In this document: positions 27,750 to 38,058 of the stretch, in pieces
How the letters are laid out: every line of letters starts with the position of its first letter
Numbering within the stretch: position 1 is the stretch's first letter
Assembly (NCBI GenBank): GCA_008692225.1
Contig: VICG01000002.1
Coordinates: forward strand, 512,001-576,000
Origin: Monilinia fructicola
Lineage: Eukaryota; Ascomycota; Leotiomycetes; Helotiales; Sclerotiniaceae
Length of the DNA: 64,000 bases
Direction of reading: 5' to 3'
Made by a program: the position numbers and the translations under genes
Notes under the pieces: generated by a model
What the model saw: only the letters and a program-made list of their open reading frames with translations
What the model was told of the DNA's origin: nothing
The model's database searches: none

Positions 27750-28760
27750 ATCGAAACAAAACCTGGCTTTGTGAACCTATGAGGTATTGTGATGATAGAA
27801 GCTGTCTGATGTATCGAGCAGATGTCGTGGGTGGTGCGAGTTGGGTTAATAGTGAAGTGTATACGTGGGATAGAAAGGGTGGTTATGAGGGGTGGAAGGA
27901 GATGGGGCATGAGGGGTGGTGATGTGATGATTTGGAGCCGCATTTAAGGAGGGATGAGAGGGTTTGTAGGGAGGACGTTGAGGGGTTGAAGAGGAGAGGC
28001 GGTTGTGGGGGTTGTGGGGGATGAAGAGATTTAGGGATTTGAAGTGGCCGTGGAGGTTTATGAGAGTGTGAATATTGTGTTTGCACTTGTTCTTTTAAGG
28101 GATTTCGTTGACCTTGAGATAGTTTTGCGGGTTCGGCCGAAACAATGGGATTCTTTAGGATCTCTGATACAAATGTAGCAGATACACCAATTGATTGAGC
28201 AGCCATGATACAGTACAGTTACCGAGGGTCAAAAAAGAATTTGCACATTCTATTCAGTTCTTCCCAAAGAAGTTGGTCTGGAAAGAGAAGAGAGTTTTGC
28301 CTAGATGTACGAACACGACAGTACATCGAATCATTTTCTCAAACGAGAATGGAGTTCTTCGCGCCGATAAACTCATCTTTGGAAATTCAGACCGAGTAGC
28401 ATTTTCAAAAACTTTGGAAGCCATGAAGAAGGAATTAATTGTTTGCTATGGTGCGTTAGGTTCACCACAAGTATCAATGTCGAGGTATGTCGAGTTTCAT
28501 GATTCCGAGTGTTAACAAAGGACTTTGGCCTTTGCATTTATCAGTGATATTGGCCCTTGTAAACATCTCAAACACAAAATCGAAGTGATAGATGACTTAC
28601 CAGGCATTGGCTCCAACCTAGGAAACCACCTCCCAAAATGGAAGAATGTCTTCACTGACCATCATCCCCGGCCGACCATCCAAGTGTTATCGTAGTATGG
28701 GAAATATTCCGAAGAGAATCCATGAGCCAAGTCGGACCATCCCCTCTATCTCGTAGCAGC
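27750..28760 (+). pseudogene. GMC oxidoreductase (choline-dehydrogenase type) relic
   Basis: Pieces of a flavin-dependent alcohol oxidoreductase in order along the plus strand. 27800-27920 reads YRADVVGGASWVN, VYTWDRKGGYEGWKEMG and HEGW, then an in-frame TGA at 27920-27922 where the family continues with the W-x-x-D-D-L-x-P segment. That segment does follow, as CDDLEPHLRR. At 28425-28670 the second signature appears as ELIVCYGALGSPQVSMS, then a 63-nt GT-AG intron (about 28482-28544), then SDIGPCKHLKHKIEVIDDLP and GIGSNLGNHL. The next piece (VVWEIFRRES) continues in another frame after a stop. The N-terminal dinucleotide-binding motif and the catalytic C-terminus are not found. Multiple disablements make it dead. 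Confidence 0.8.
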
Positions 28761-31063
28761 GAGCGACTCGCCTCATCCAACCCGCACGATTTTCCCGCCG
28801 CGGATTCCGGTATCTTTTCGCACCCGCACCACTTCACCTTCGCCCGAAGCGCCGTAAATCTCGCAACATCTTTAGGGAAACCCATCGCAGACTCTGGAGT
28901 TTCCTTCCTGTGCATTCTATCTGGCTCATCATTGCTGATTCACGGAAAGTGGTTACCAAGAATTCCTTTGCATTAGTATGGATACTCGTACCTACACCAC
29001 CAATAGAATACATACATGTGCGATATCTGCAGCACCTACCTTGAGGCTCCACACACTTATCTCGGCCTGTATCCTCAAAAACGATGAACCATGCTGACAT
29101 GAGCCTTACCTGCTTAAAGAGACAGACAGTATTCCGTGCGGCTCAACTTCAACCCTAGTTAGTTGATCCTCATCAAAGCCCCGAAGCCACGGCGCTCTGC
29201 AAGATCAACCCCATGCACTTCCGAGTCTCGGGTAAAAGGCCCTTGGAACCCCGTTGATACCCATATAGTAACCAAGCAACTAAGAAAACCATGAGGCCAA
29301 GCCATATCGCCGAGCTCATCGCTCATTGAAATACTACTTCCCGATCTCCACGATCCTGAATCTCGCGCTCTGCAAGATCACCATCACTGAATCTAGTACG
29401 ATGACAGTTTGTTCTTCCAGATGTTTTCATCCCTATCCTTCCCATTACCACTTTCATCTATCAAGCAACCCTCTCCGTGAGCCAGTACACAATAAGCAAG
29501 TATCATCAAAGTTTACACCGAGTTCACCCTAACACCTAACACCTACCATACCCCATCTCTCAATCCCTGCATCTCCCACCCCCCCCCCCACACCAGTTCT
29601 CACAACCCTCATCAAAACCCTCCATGCATACGGAGAAAAACCCTCTCGAATCCACCGCACCCTGACCCCAGTCACCCCAAGCATATCTCGCGTTACCCAC
29701 CACCTTCACCCTCCAAAAACCCATTCCGATGCAAAAATACCGAGTAAAGCCAGGCCCCGCACTCAGCGTCAGAGCCCGCACCCGTCGCACAAACCGCACT
29801 CGGGTCCGATAACGCAACGCCATCGCTCCGCTCGCTCGCAACAAATCATTTCTTCCCGATGTAGATCGCACGAAAAAGCTTTGTGAGATCGGGGAATGCG
29901 GTTGGGAATGCGTGCGGGTGGAGTCCAAGTCGTCGATGGAGATTATTGCGTGGGGGGTGCTTGCCGGTGAGGAGAACATGCGATGGAGGTTAAGCATACT
30001 AGGTAAGCACGGGAATCCAAGCGAGACGTGAGCAAGGTAGGTCCACGAGAAGATGATGCGCCCGACGGCCGAGATGAAGAGAGGGGCGGATATGCTGCCC
30101 TTTGCGAAAATGTCATCGGGGTTGGAATTGCAATTGACAATGGTGTCTGCAATAGACTGTAACTGTAACTGTGCTGTGCTGTACTGTGTAAAAACGGACG
30201 CGCACGCGACCACAAATTCCACGAGGGTGTTTCGCTATCCCCGCCCGGTTCTCGAGGTGGAAGAACACACATCTTTTGAACACGGGGACATTTTCCATCG
30301 CGACGGGCCTATGCAGACACCAATGCATCGTCCGGCCAACGCGTCTACCTGTCTACATCTCCCCCCAAAAGATTCCACGCCTCCATTGTCAAATCTCCCA
30401 CTTTCGTTCGCATCTTAACCTTCCCACCACCACATACCCACCCAGCGCATACCCCCGACTGCAAGAATCTCCATCTAGCCCCCCTACCACCCCATCGACA
30501 ATCACCGTCCCTGCGGAAAACCCCAAGCTATTCCCAGCGAAAGCATCCGCTAAATTCTCCTTCTGCTCCCTTGTCACCACACTTCGCACCAAGCTCCACA
30601 ATGCCTCGCGAGGTTCACTCGGGTCCGGCATTTTGACACCGCAACCAGGTCTCGTCTTGGCCTTTCTCAACTATTGGTCCCTGTCACCAAGTGGCAAGTA
30701 AGCATAGTATTTTCAAGAGGTATGATTGTATCACCTGGCACAATTTATTCTACCCCGCATTCAAGAACGCTTGCTGCAGCTGTATGCACTGTGTATGTAG
30801 GTGGACAGTGTGCTTGTGTTGCTATCGAGATGGGAGTCATTATTTAGATTGCTCAATGGTAATAGCACGGCGGGTAAATTCTGACAAGTGTGAAAGAATC
30901 GAATTGGATAGAACATGTAATGAGGATGATGTAGATATAATTTTAAAATCGTAAAAGCAAAATCCCGCAACGCCCAGCTGAGAATATGCATCATAATACG
31001 TGATACATTGAAAGGGAAAACTTGTAATACATGTAACGAGGGAGAACCATAAAACCAAGAAAC
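28761..31063. other. Intergenic region with long unsupported open frames
   Basis: Base composition is more GC-rich at 29.6-30.7 kb. A 220-codon open frame (29560-30222, minus) and a 141-codon frame (30276-30701, plus) exist. They begin with non-ATG codons or overlap others on both strands, and show no motif. No gene is called. Confidence 0.45.
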
Positions 31064-32192
31064 CTAGGGAATAAAGTCTGGTGGTGACATTTGTTTCCAA
31101 GGCCAATGAATCTCCCGCATGATATCAAATGAACACCCAATTCTCCCAGAGTCCTCCCAAGCATCTCTCCTTGCTTGTTTACCCTCATCTCCTGCTGGCC
31201 AAATTTGTTTCGCCTTTCCCCATAACCTGATACCCGATTGTCCATCAACCCAACGATCAATATCGTATTTGAAGAAAAAGAAATCGTCGAGCATAGGTAG
31301 ACGTGGTGCAGGTTGTTGGACAAACATGTCTTCGAATTCTTCACCCTCAAGGTAGGATAGTCTACCATCAACTAATAGAGTACCAAACCATGCCTCACTC
31401 AATTCTCGTAAAACTTTTCCAGGGGACCCAGAGCACATCTTTAACATACGTTGAGGGAAGCCATTGCCATTTGGAAAGTGCGCAGCCTGTATTGATGTCC
31501 AACTCTTTATTGATGTGAGATAAATAAACCATTTCTCCCGCCAGCCTCTGCTAATGCTTCAATATTTGATCGAACTAAATTATGCCAATGATCATTTGAT
31601 CCACCTCTGAGCCTCCAGTAAAGTAATCTTGAAAATCCACTGTGCCCGTATCCATCATAGTTACTCCATGGGTCTTCTCCAAGACTCATATGTAACTTGA
31701 TTGTCTTCAAGTTTGGCCATCGAGCCAAATCCTTCAATTGGTATTCGAATGGAACAAGAGAAGGGCTATCCTCGCATAGGTCAGATTTCCTACGAAAAGC
31801 TGAACGACCCAATATATCTATCTTGAGCTCGACGGAAGTAGCCATCGAGGTTACCGAGCCTGGTAGTCTGCCTAATATAGGATGATCGATATATGTTCGA
31901 GGTAGGATACCATCGAGGATGAGTGAATTCCGTTCCCAGAAGACAAGTTTAGCTTCATGGTAAATTTGTCGACATGTTCGGAGGAAGGACAGGCGGATAG
32001 TTTCACCATGAGATTTGGTTCGGAGAATATATGGAGGCTTCCCAGCTACCGAATGTTCTTCTTGAGGATAGTCAGGGTCATTAACAATGCTTTCAGATAG
32101 ATATACACTCCTTGAGTGTGTGATGATAGGACGTAGCCGTATATTTGGTCGCGAATCTCCCTTGGAAGAGTGTCTAAAAATGTATGAGCCAT
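31064..32192 (-). CDS. 2EXR / F-box-like fungal protein, frame not fully resolved
   Basis: The N-terminus MAHTFLDTLPREIRDQIYGY, from an ATG at 32190-32192, is the classic opening of the fungal 2EXR/F-box-like family. The matching continuation, LRTCRQIYHEAKLVFWERNS, lies in another frame. A phase-0 intron from about 32105 (GTGTAT, with an internal CTGAC) to about 32035 (GGGAAG) would join them. A second change of frame is needed between about 31450 and 31520 to reach the C-terminal exon (31064-31447; LRELSEAWFG). I could not place that intron confidently, so a frameshift is possible. The family is large and mostly uncharacterised. A role as substrate adaptor is inference. No neighbour suggests a pathway. 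Confidence 0.65.
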
Positions 32193-33144
32193 TGCAATAT
32201 AGATTCACCGAGGTGAGAGAGGTATAAGCTGTTTGGACTGTAAGATAATAAGTAGTAGTGTAGTGTAACTGAAGGTATTGATATATGTGAAGAAATTTCT
32301 ATGTTCTTCTATGTTGTGTAGCGGTGAAAATGGGTATGTACAGCGTACAAAATGAAGTACTATGAAGATCCAAGGCCTGGTGATACAGGTCACTTATATA
32401 CTAGTGGTCCAAGTATTGTTCAAATGCTGTCGAAGAGTGTTGTTAGATCAACAGATATGCATGCATGATCCTTTGAAGGTTAGGTCACTTAGGTATCAGA
32501 GTAGTCAGGGGTATGATGAAATATATGGATAAGGCCTTGTCTGTTGATAAAGTAGAATCATTGGTACATGTCAAGGTTATATATGGCCAGGGGGAGGTTC
32601 GCTCACATCATTCTGTCAGCCCACCACACAAAGTTGTTCAATCGGAAGAGAGTAAATATTCTGAATGTAGGGTTCACTATGTTCTTGGAGACATGTGAGT
32701 AGGGTCCTCTCCTCTACTGCGTAGACAACTCTTTTTGTAAAAGAATGCTTTGCAGAGGAAAAGTATTAGGTTCTCGGCGATGTCCAACAATATGATCAAA
32801 ACTTCGGAGATGTAACAATCAAATCTCCCAGGGCTCAGACTCGTTAACTTGGAAGAGATGAGAGGAAGTTCAATGGCAATTTTTGGAATATCATTACTAG
32901 ATATAGATTATGAGTGACATTCCTACCCCGATTCCAAGGCAAAAAGATGACTTACAATCGTAATGGTTTGAACATACGCCGATAATGTCTTTCCCATAAA
33001 ACATATCGGCCTTTAATGGATTAGATTTTCTAATTTTCTTCGATCTTTCATGTGACTTCCCCAGACTTCGCCCACCGCCCCTTGATCATGTACTTTTATG
33101 ATTAGAAATCATTGATGTGGCACAATATCGTCACCTGCACTCAT
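32193..33144. other. Intergenic spacer
   Basis: Holds the 5' leader of the 2EXR gene and the 3' flank of RBM8A. Small open frames only. Confidence 0.5.
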
Positions 33145-33715
33145 TCAATCGCCCCCATCTCTTCCATTGGGACTACGCGATCGGCTTCTTGCTCTACCTT
33201 TGGCAGGTGCCCGACCTCCTCTGGACTTTCCTCCTGGTGGCGGTCTAACAAATGCAAAGTCTACCTCCACAGTCTGTTCCAGCAACTTGGTATTATGCGC
33301 ACCATCAATAGCGGCTCTTGCCTCATCCAAGGTTGGATATTCAATCAATGCATAACCCTAGTTGTAGACATTGATTAGCTGTCTGTTTTGATCTTATAAA
33401 TCTTCATGCGAGGATGCCAAGTTGGTTAAAGTGCTTCCATGGGAACCGTAAGTGTATGCATGAGCTCACCTTGACGTATCCTGTTCTTCTATCAAGATTC
33501 AGATGGAGATTCTTGATCTCTCCAAAATCTGCGAATTTGTCATTCAAGTCCTCCTCACTAGCCTCCTCATGCACATTTGTGACGATGATAATCCAGCCTT
33601 CAATAGATCGTACAGCTGTCGCATTTGAATGAGTTGTCATGGAGGCATTTTTGGGGTCATTTCGTTGCTCTTGTGGTGATGAAGGCGCATCAACGTCCAT
33701 TTCGGTATCCGTCAT
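33145..33715 (-). CDS. Y14/RBM8A, exon-junction-complex RNA-binding protein
   Basis: Nuclear protein that pairs with Mago nashi and eIF4A3 on spliced mRNA. Two exons, 33470-33715 and 33145-33357, with a 112-nt phase-0 intron, encode 152 residues. Residues 1-40 are acidic and polar. A single RRM spans about 40-120: [38 protein letters not shown] across the splice, then [19 protein letters not shown] and [11 protein letters not shown]. The C-terminal ~30 residues are an Arg/Ser/Gly tail (RARSRSRS), as in animal Y14. The length and the DRRTGY(V/L)KGY signature make the identification firm. The intron falls between the two halves of the RNP1-like KGYALIEY block. Intact and expected to be constitutive. 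Confidence 0.97.
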
Positions 33716-35256
33716 GGTGAAGAAATTAAAAGGCGATAGGTCTGCGATTGAGGAGAAGGGTGTTGTTGATAATTTATTTATGGTAAGTTGAGGAGAGTTT
33801 GTAAAAGGTTGTAGTTTTTGTTTTGTTTAGAAAATCAATTTCGCGAGCAGCCGAGCTCATCAACGTTATCAATACAATATGCTTGCTTGTCGCGTCTGAT
33901 ATTTAGTAATTAACCTTTACTAACTATAAAGTATACCAAGATATACTCGAGTATATACAATAGATATACAATTAAAAAAAACAGAAGATAAACTAATGTT
34001 TACTTATATCTATAACTATTGTAAACTTTTATTGTATTTTATTTTATTTTATTTTATTTTATTTTATTTTATTTTATTTTATTTTATTTTATTTTATTTT
34101 ATTTTATTTTATTTTATTTTATTTTATTTTATTTTATTTTATTTTTATTTATTTTATTTTATTTTCTTTTATTTTCTTTTATTTTATTTTATTTTGTTTT
34201 ATTTTGTTTTATTTTGTTTTATTTTATTTTATTTTGTTTTATTTTGTTTTATTTCATTTTATTTCATTTTATTTTACTAATTAATTATATAGAATCCATA
34301 TACTTAGAAATCCTCCTCTATATACTAACCTATCTACCTTCCTACTTATTCATTTCCATTTATCATACCAGACCTGCTGTCGCCTTGATTAGCCGACTTT
34401 CATTAATCTTTGGAAGTCCATAGTAGATCTATTGGTTTTTATGAAATACTCGAGTACAAGTATTATATTCTACTATGTATATCAGACTTGATTTTGACTA
34501 AAGAGTCGCGTCAATTGTTCTTTATAACAATGAATATAGATATCTCTGATACATAGAGGGTGTTTACTCTAATGCAGTACCTCTACTGAATCTACTCATA
34601 GAATCCTCTTCGCCGTCTTCCTGTCCTTTTTGACGAAATCTTCAAAATCATCATCTCTCGTGAAAGACGATGGACTGGTGTATCACTTTGAACTCTTCCA
34701 ACTGGCGACTGATGCGTAGCCCAACCAAAAATATGCTTTCACGATGCAACAGTCTTGATCTAGACCTAACGACATGCATGTGTTCGATTCAATACTTTCT
34801 TCCTGTGTGCTGGTACATATCCAGTTCCATCTACCTGTAGGAAACCTCCAAAGCAAGAAATTGAACGATCTAAACCATCAAAACAGGATCAATCGAATCA
34901 ATTATTGATTTGACCAAAATAGAACATTGAGGTCTTACCAATGACGTGGAAATGCGACGGCACTGTTGGCACTGTTGGCACCTTGAACTCTACGGAGCAT
35001 AACGCCGTCCTCCATAAGATGTTGATATGATAACAAAATTATTTGATATTTCGGCGTTAAACATCTCCACCACTCCGCTCCAATATGCGAATATGCGGGG
35101 CTTTACGCATGCGATGGATGATGTACTGTACTTGTACTTTGTACCCACCGCACCTAATAAGAGTCCCTCGCTGCCGCCACGACCATGAAAACAAAAAAGA
35201 ACTCTTGCAGACCGTTCAAGTCGTCAATGGGTGTAAAAAATGGCAAAAGTACAAAA
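33716..35256. other. Intergenic region containing a TTTTA array
   Basis: It starts with the RBM8A promoter on the minus strand (33716-34020). The pentanucleotide array follows, then unremarkable sequence up to the tRNA-Ser. Confidence 0.5.
34028..34276. repeat. TTTTA pentanucleotide microsatellite (about 250 bp)
   Basis: About 50 tandem TTTTA units. Interrupted copies (TTTTC, TTTTG) are confined to the right half. It starts about 310 bases upstream of the RBM8A start codon, on the promoter side. Confidence 0.95.
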
Positions 35257-35351
35257 CGACATGTGCAGGATTTGAACCTACGAGGCCGAAACCATAAGAT
35301 AACCGAATTATTCATTCAAGTCTTACCCATTAACCACTCTGGCAACATGCC
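35257..35351 (-). tRNA. tRNA-Ser (anticodon TGA) with 14-nt intron
   Basis: Class II cloverleaf on the minus strand. The acceptor GGCATGT/ACATGTC has one G-T pair. The anticodon stem is TAAGA/TCTTA and the loop CTTGAA plus A carries TGA at 35316-35318. A 14-nt intron occupies 35301-35314, after position 37. The T arm is GTAGG-TTCAAAT-CCTGC, with one wobble, and the discriminator is G. It reads UCA codons. Confidence 0.88.
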
Positions 35352-35782
35352 TAGCAGAAGCTTGTTTGCAATTGATTGGTCTTGTGATTCAAAAAGCATA
35401 TTATATTCTAGATTGGGAGTCGATAACCCAGCGTCACCAACAGACTCCTAATTCTTTGCACGTCTAACGTCCACCTCCACCACTGCCACCACCACCAACA
35501 CGGATACGAAGTCGATTGTTATTCCTCGGGCTTACGGTCACAAAACATACACAAAGGAGGTGACGTGATATATCGATGGACGAACATGTACTTCATTATT
35601 GGAGAGACCTCGATTCCAGGGCCCGATTAGAACTAGATCTCAATCATGTCTCTACGAGTAGGTCCTCTGTACAGGTACAGAGTACTCCGTAGATCACAAA
35701 TCTCCATGGACCATGCATAGAACTATATGGTTGTCCCCGGGCTCCTGACAACGTTACCCCAGCAACATCAATTGCAGCTCTG
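35352..35782. other. Intergenic spacer
   Basis: About 430 bases. Nothing recognised. It holds the presumed 3' flank of the coiled-coil gene. Confidence 0.5.
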
Positions 35783-37341
35783 TCAATCGCATTCCACTAC
35801 AACCCAGGCTTTCTGTAATATGACCCTATTTTCTGGATTGTTTTCCGCAATCTTCACCAAGGTACCAGAAAGTGCATATGCTACAATATTCTCTTTGCCC
35901 TTGTCATCACCAGGCTTCTGTCGCTGTTCCTCACATTGTGCTTCCGCCTCGTCAGTATTTATTACCTCGCCATCCCGCGGAACATCATAGAGATAAGTAT
36001 TTCTGCAACCTCGTAAATGCATTGAAAGATCAAATGCATCCGTACACAACTTCATTAATAGCTTCTCGAGCTTATCCCGCTGAACTAAATCCGAGGCTTC
36101 ATCGTTGCACCGAATTCGAATAGGCTCCAGGAATGATATGAGCTGCTTAGCAGTGTCTGATGGGAGAGGCGACTCCTTGGTATTGAGCAATTTTGCACAC
36201 TTGAGTGTGGTTATCCTCCAAGTGGCAAAATCGGCATGTGCTCCATCATCTGAGGTCAGGCAGTTAGAAAAGACGAAAAACAAAAATGGGATTCCGACAA
36301 ACCCGAGGAGGATTTTCTAATCATATGTTCGAAATCGACGAGAGCCTTTTCGATCTCCCCCTGGTTGATTGTCTCAAGACCGAAATATGCCTGTAAGAGA
36401 AGAGACTTGTGCAACCAGTGAAACACTTTTCCTCTGATTCTATTTTTTATCTCAGACGCGCTCATCCCGCATTGCCAATAACTGAGTAATATCAATTCGT
36501 TCTGCGTGGGATCTTGCGGTCGTAGCGGGGGATTCTTCACGGTGCAGAACGCCATGACACGCTGAATGCCTTCACCAAGCCTCTGAAAATCCTGTATTAT
36601 GGTAGCATCGTTTGGCTCCCTCGTTGCTGCTCCATCTCTCTTCAATATGATATCTCTATAGTTAACGAGCTGAGCCTGGAGTATCTTAATACTCTCCTTA
36701 AGGGCTTGACAGGAATGGATTGCATTGGCATGGCTTTTTCGGAGGATTGCATATGCGCCGTCTTTTTCAAGACAGGCTTGTCTGTACCTCTCTTCTTCTC
36801 CCTTGAGATGATTGTTATCCTTCTCTAGACATGCGATACTGTCTACTAGTGCTTGATATTTACGTTGAGAATCTTGCCTCTCTCCATTACAAATTTTCTT
36901 TGCTTGTTCGCTTTCGAATCGCAACTCCTCCGTCTCTTGGTTCAGTGCGCTTATTTTAATCTCCAGATTTCGTCTGACGTCAGATAGCTTGTTCAATTCT
37001 CTATCGTGCCGCGCAGATTTTTGCTCGCGAAGCACAGAAAACTTTATCGAGCTACATTCGTCAGTTTTCGGTACCTGAGATTGAATTTGCTACCCCGGAA
37101 AGAAAATGTGGAGTATGGGACTAAAACTAACAGTTGACTGCATATCATTTTTCAAACTCTCTCGAAGATGGAGGTAGCTACCACTTAGTTTCCTTTTAAA
37201 ATCCTCGAATACTTCCTCAATATCGTGAATCATATCCAGCGCTCTCGACGGATCATTAGCTGTCTCAAGATCAGAGTTTTGAACGCCCTGCATCTCTGGG
37301 TTCGATTCTGATGGAATGCGTGAACTATTCGGTTGCTCCAT
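35783..37341 (-). CDS. Coiled-coil protein, paralogue A of HSP70-flanking pair
   Basis: Family not recognised. Exons 37132-37341, 36303-37074 and 35783-36249 encode about 482 residues. Introns of 57 nt (phase 0) and 53 nt (phase 1) have GT-AG ends. The start is the first in-frame ATG (37339-37341). The frame is open further upstream but has no ATG. Layout: an N-terminal helical stretch with acidic residues (MIHDIEEVFEDFKRKL), a coiled coil over about residues 80-210 with Glu/Lys/Leu heptads, and a helical middle (YWQCGMSASEIKNRI, ALVDFEHMI). The C-terminal domain has WRITTLKCAK, FLEPIR, LCTDAFDLSMHLR and VAYALSGTLVKI. It has the same exon plan and conserved blocks as the gene at 41558-43067. 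It is transcribed away from the HSP70-like gene, sharing a 717-bp upstream region. No membrane segment or signal peptide. Confidence 0.85.
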
Positions 37342-38058
37342 TTCCTCACGAGGAATTCCTTCGATCTTGTTGCGCGACAAACGACTTTGGCTTGAATTGC
37401 ATTTGGAAAACCCTATGAAGTCGGCGACTGAAAGGTGTTCTTGTAGGCCACTTCTATGGCGTCAAACTCTATCAAAGGAGCTGGAAATCTCGAAAGGAAC
37501 TGTGAGAATCCGGAAGACATCTTGCATGAATATGCTAGAAGCCGTACAGGCTTCAGCTGGTGTTCGCCTCTGTATGTAGCCAGCCCAACTGACCGATTTG
37601 GAAACCAGATTGTGCGACTGAGATTGAGACCTTTGTAAAGGCGTTTCAAGAATCGGGCAGAACATTTCATCATTTTCTAGATCCTCACGGGCTGTTTTGA
37701 ATTTCTAGGGTATAAGACCATAGAACTTCAGATATTATGTGGCATTGATGAATCTCATATCATTGAGTAGTTCGATTCATGACGCAAGCCTACAGGAGAC
37801 GCCAGGGGTCTATTTGCTTCTGATCACCCGAACAATGTTGAATGCAAGCGGCTGAGTTGTAGTATCAGCTACTTGTTTCTATGCATATTTCCTTAAACTC
37901 GCCGCCCTTACAAACAAAAGACCAGACAAGAATAAAGCCGCATGACTTGGCGATGGTCATAGATATTGCCTTAAATTTACCTCCCTAAAATCATTCCATT
38001 ACAGGTTCAAGAATCTCCACACCTCAACTGAACTCTCGCTGCTGTCTTAACCGCAATC
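37342..38058. promoter_or_regulatory. Shared divergent promoter region
   Basis: 717 bases between the divergent starts of coiled-coil gene A and the HSP70-like gene. No other credible gene lies inside: the open frames at 37413-37673 have no splice link. The arrangement allows co-regulation of the two genes. This is inference from geometry only. Confidence 0.5.

Noticed and set aside
29560..30222. 220-codon minus-strand open frame
   Set aside because: Begins with GTG just after a stop, has no ATG until well inside, overlaps several equally open frames in GC-rich DNA, and shows no recognised motif.
37413..37673. Possible extra 5' exon of coiled-coil gene A
   Set aside because: The only donor near its end would leave an intron of about 23 bases before the acceptor. 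No matching segment in paralogue B.
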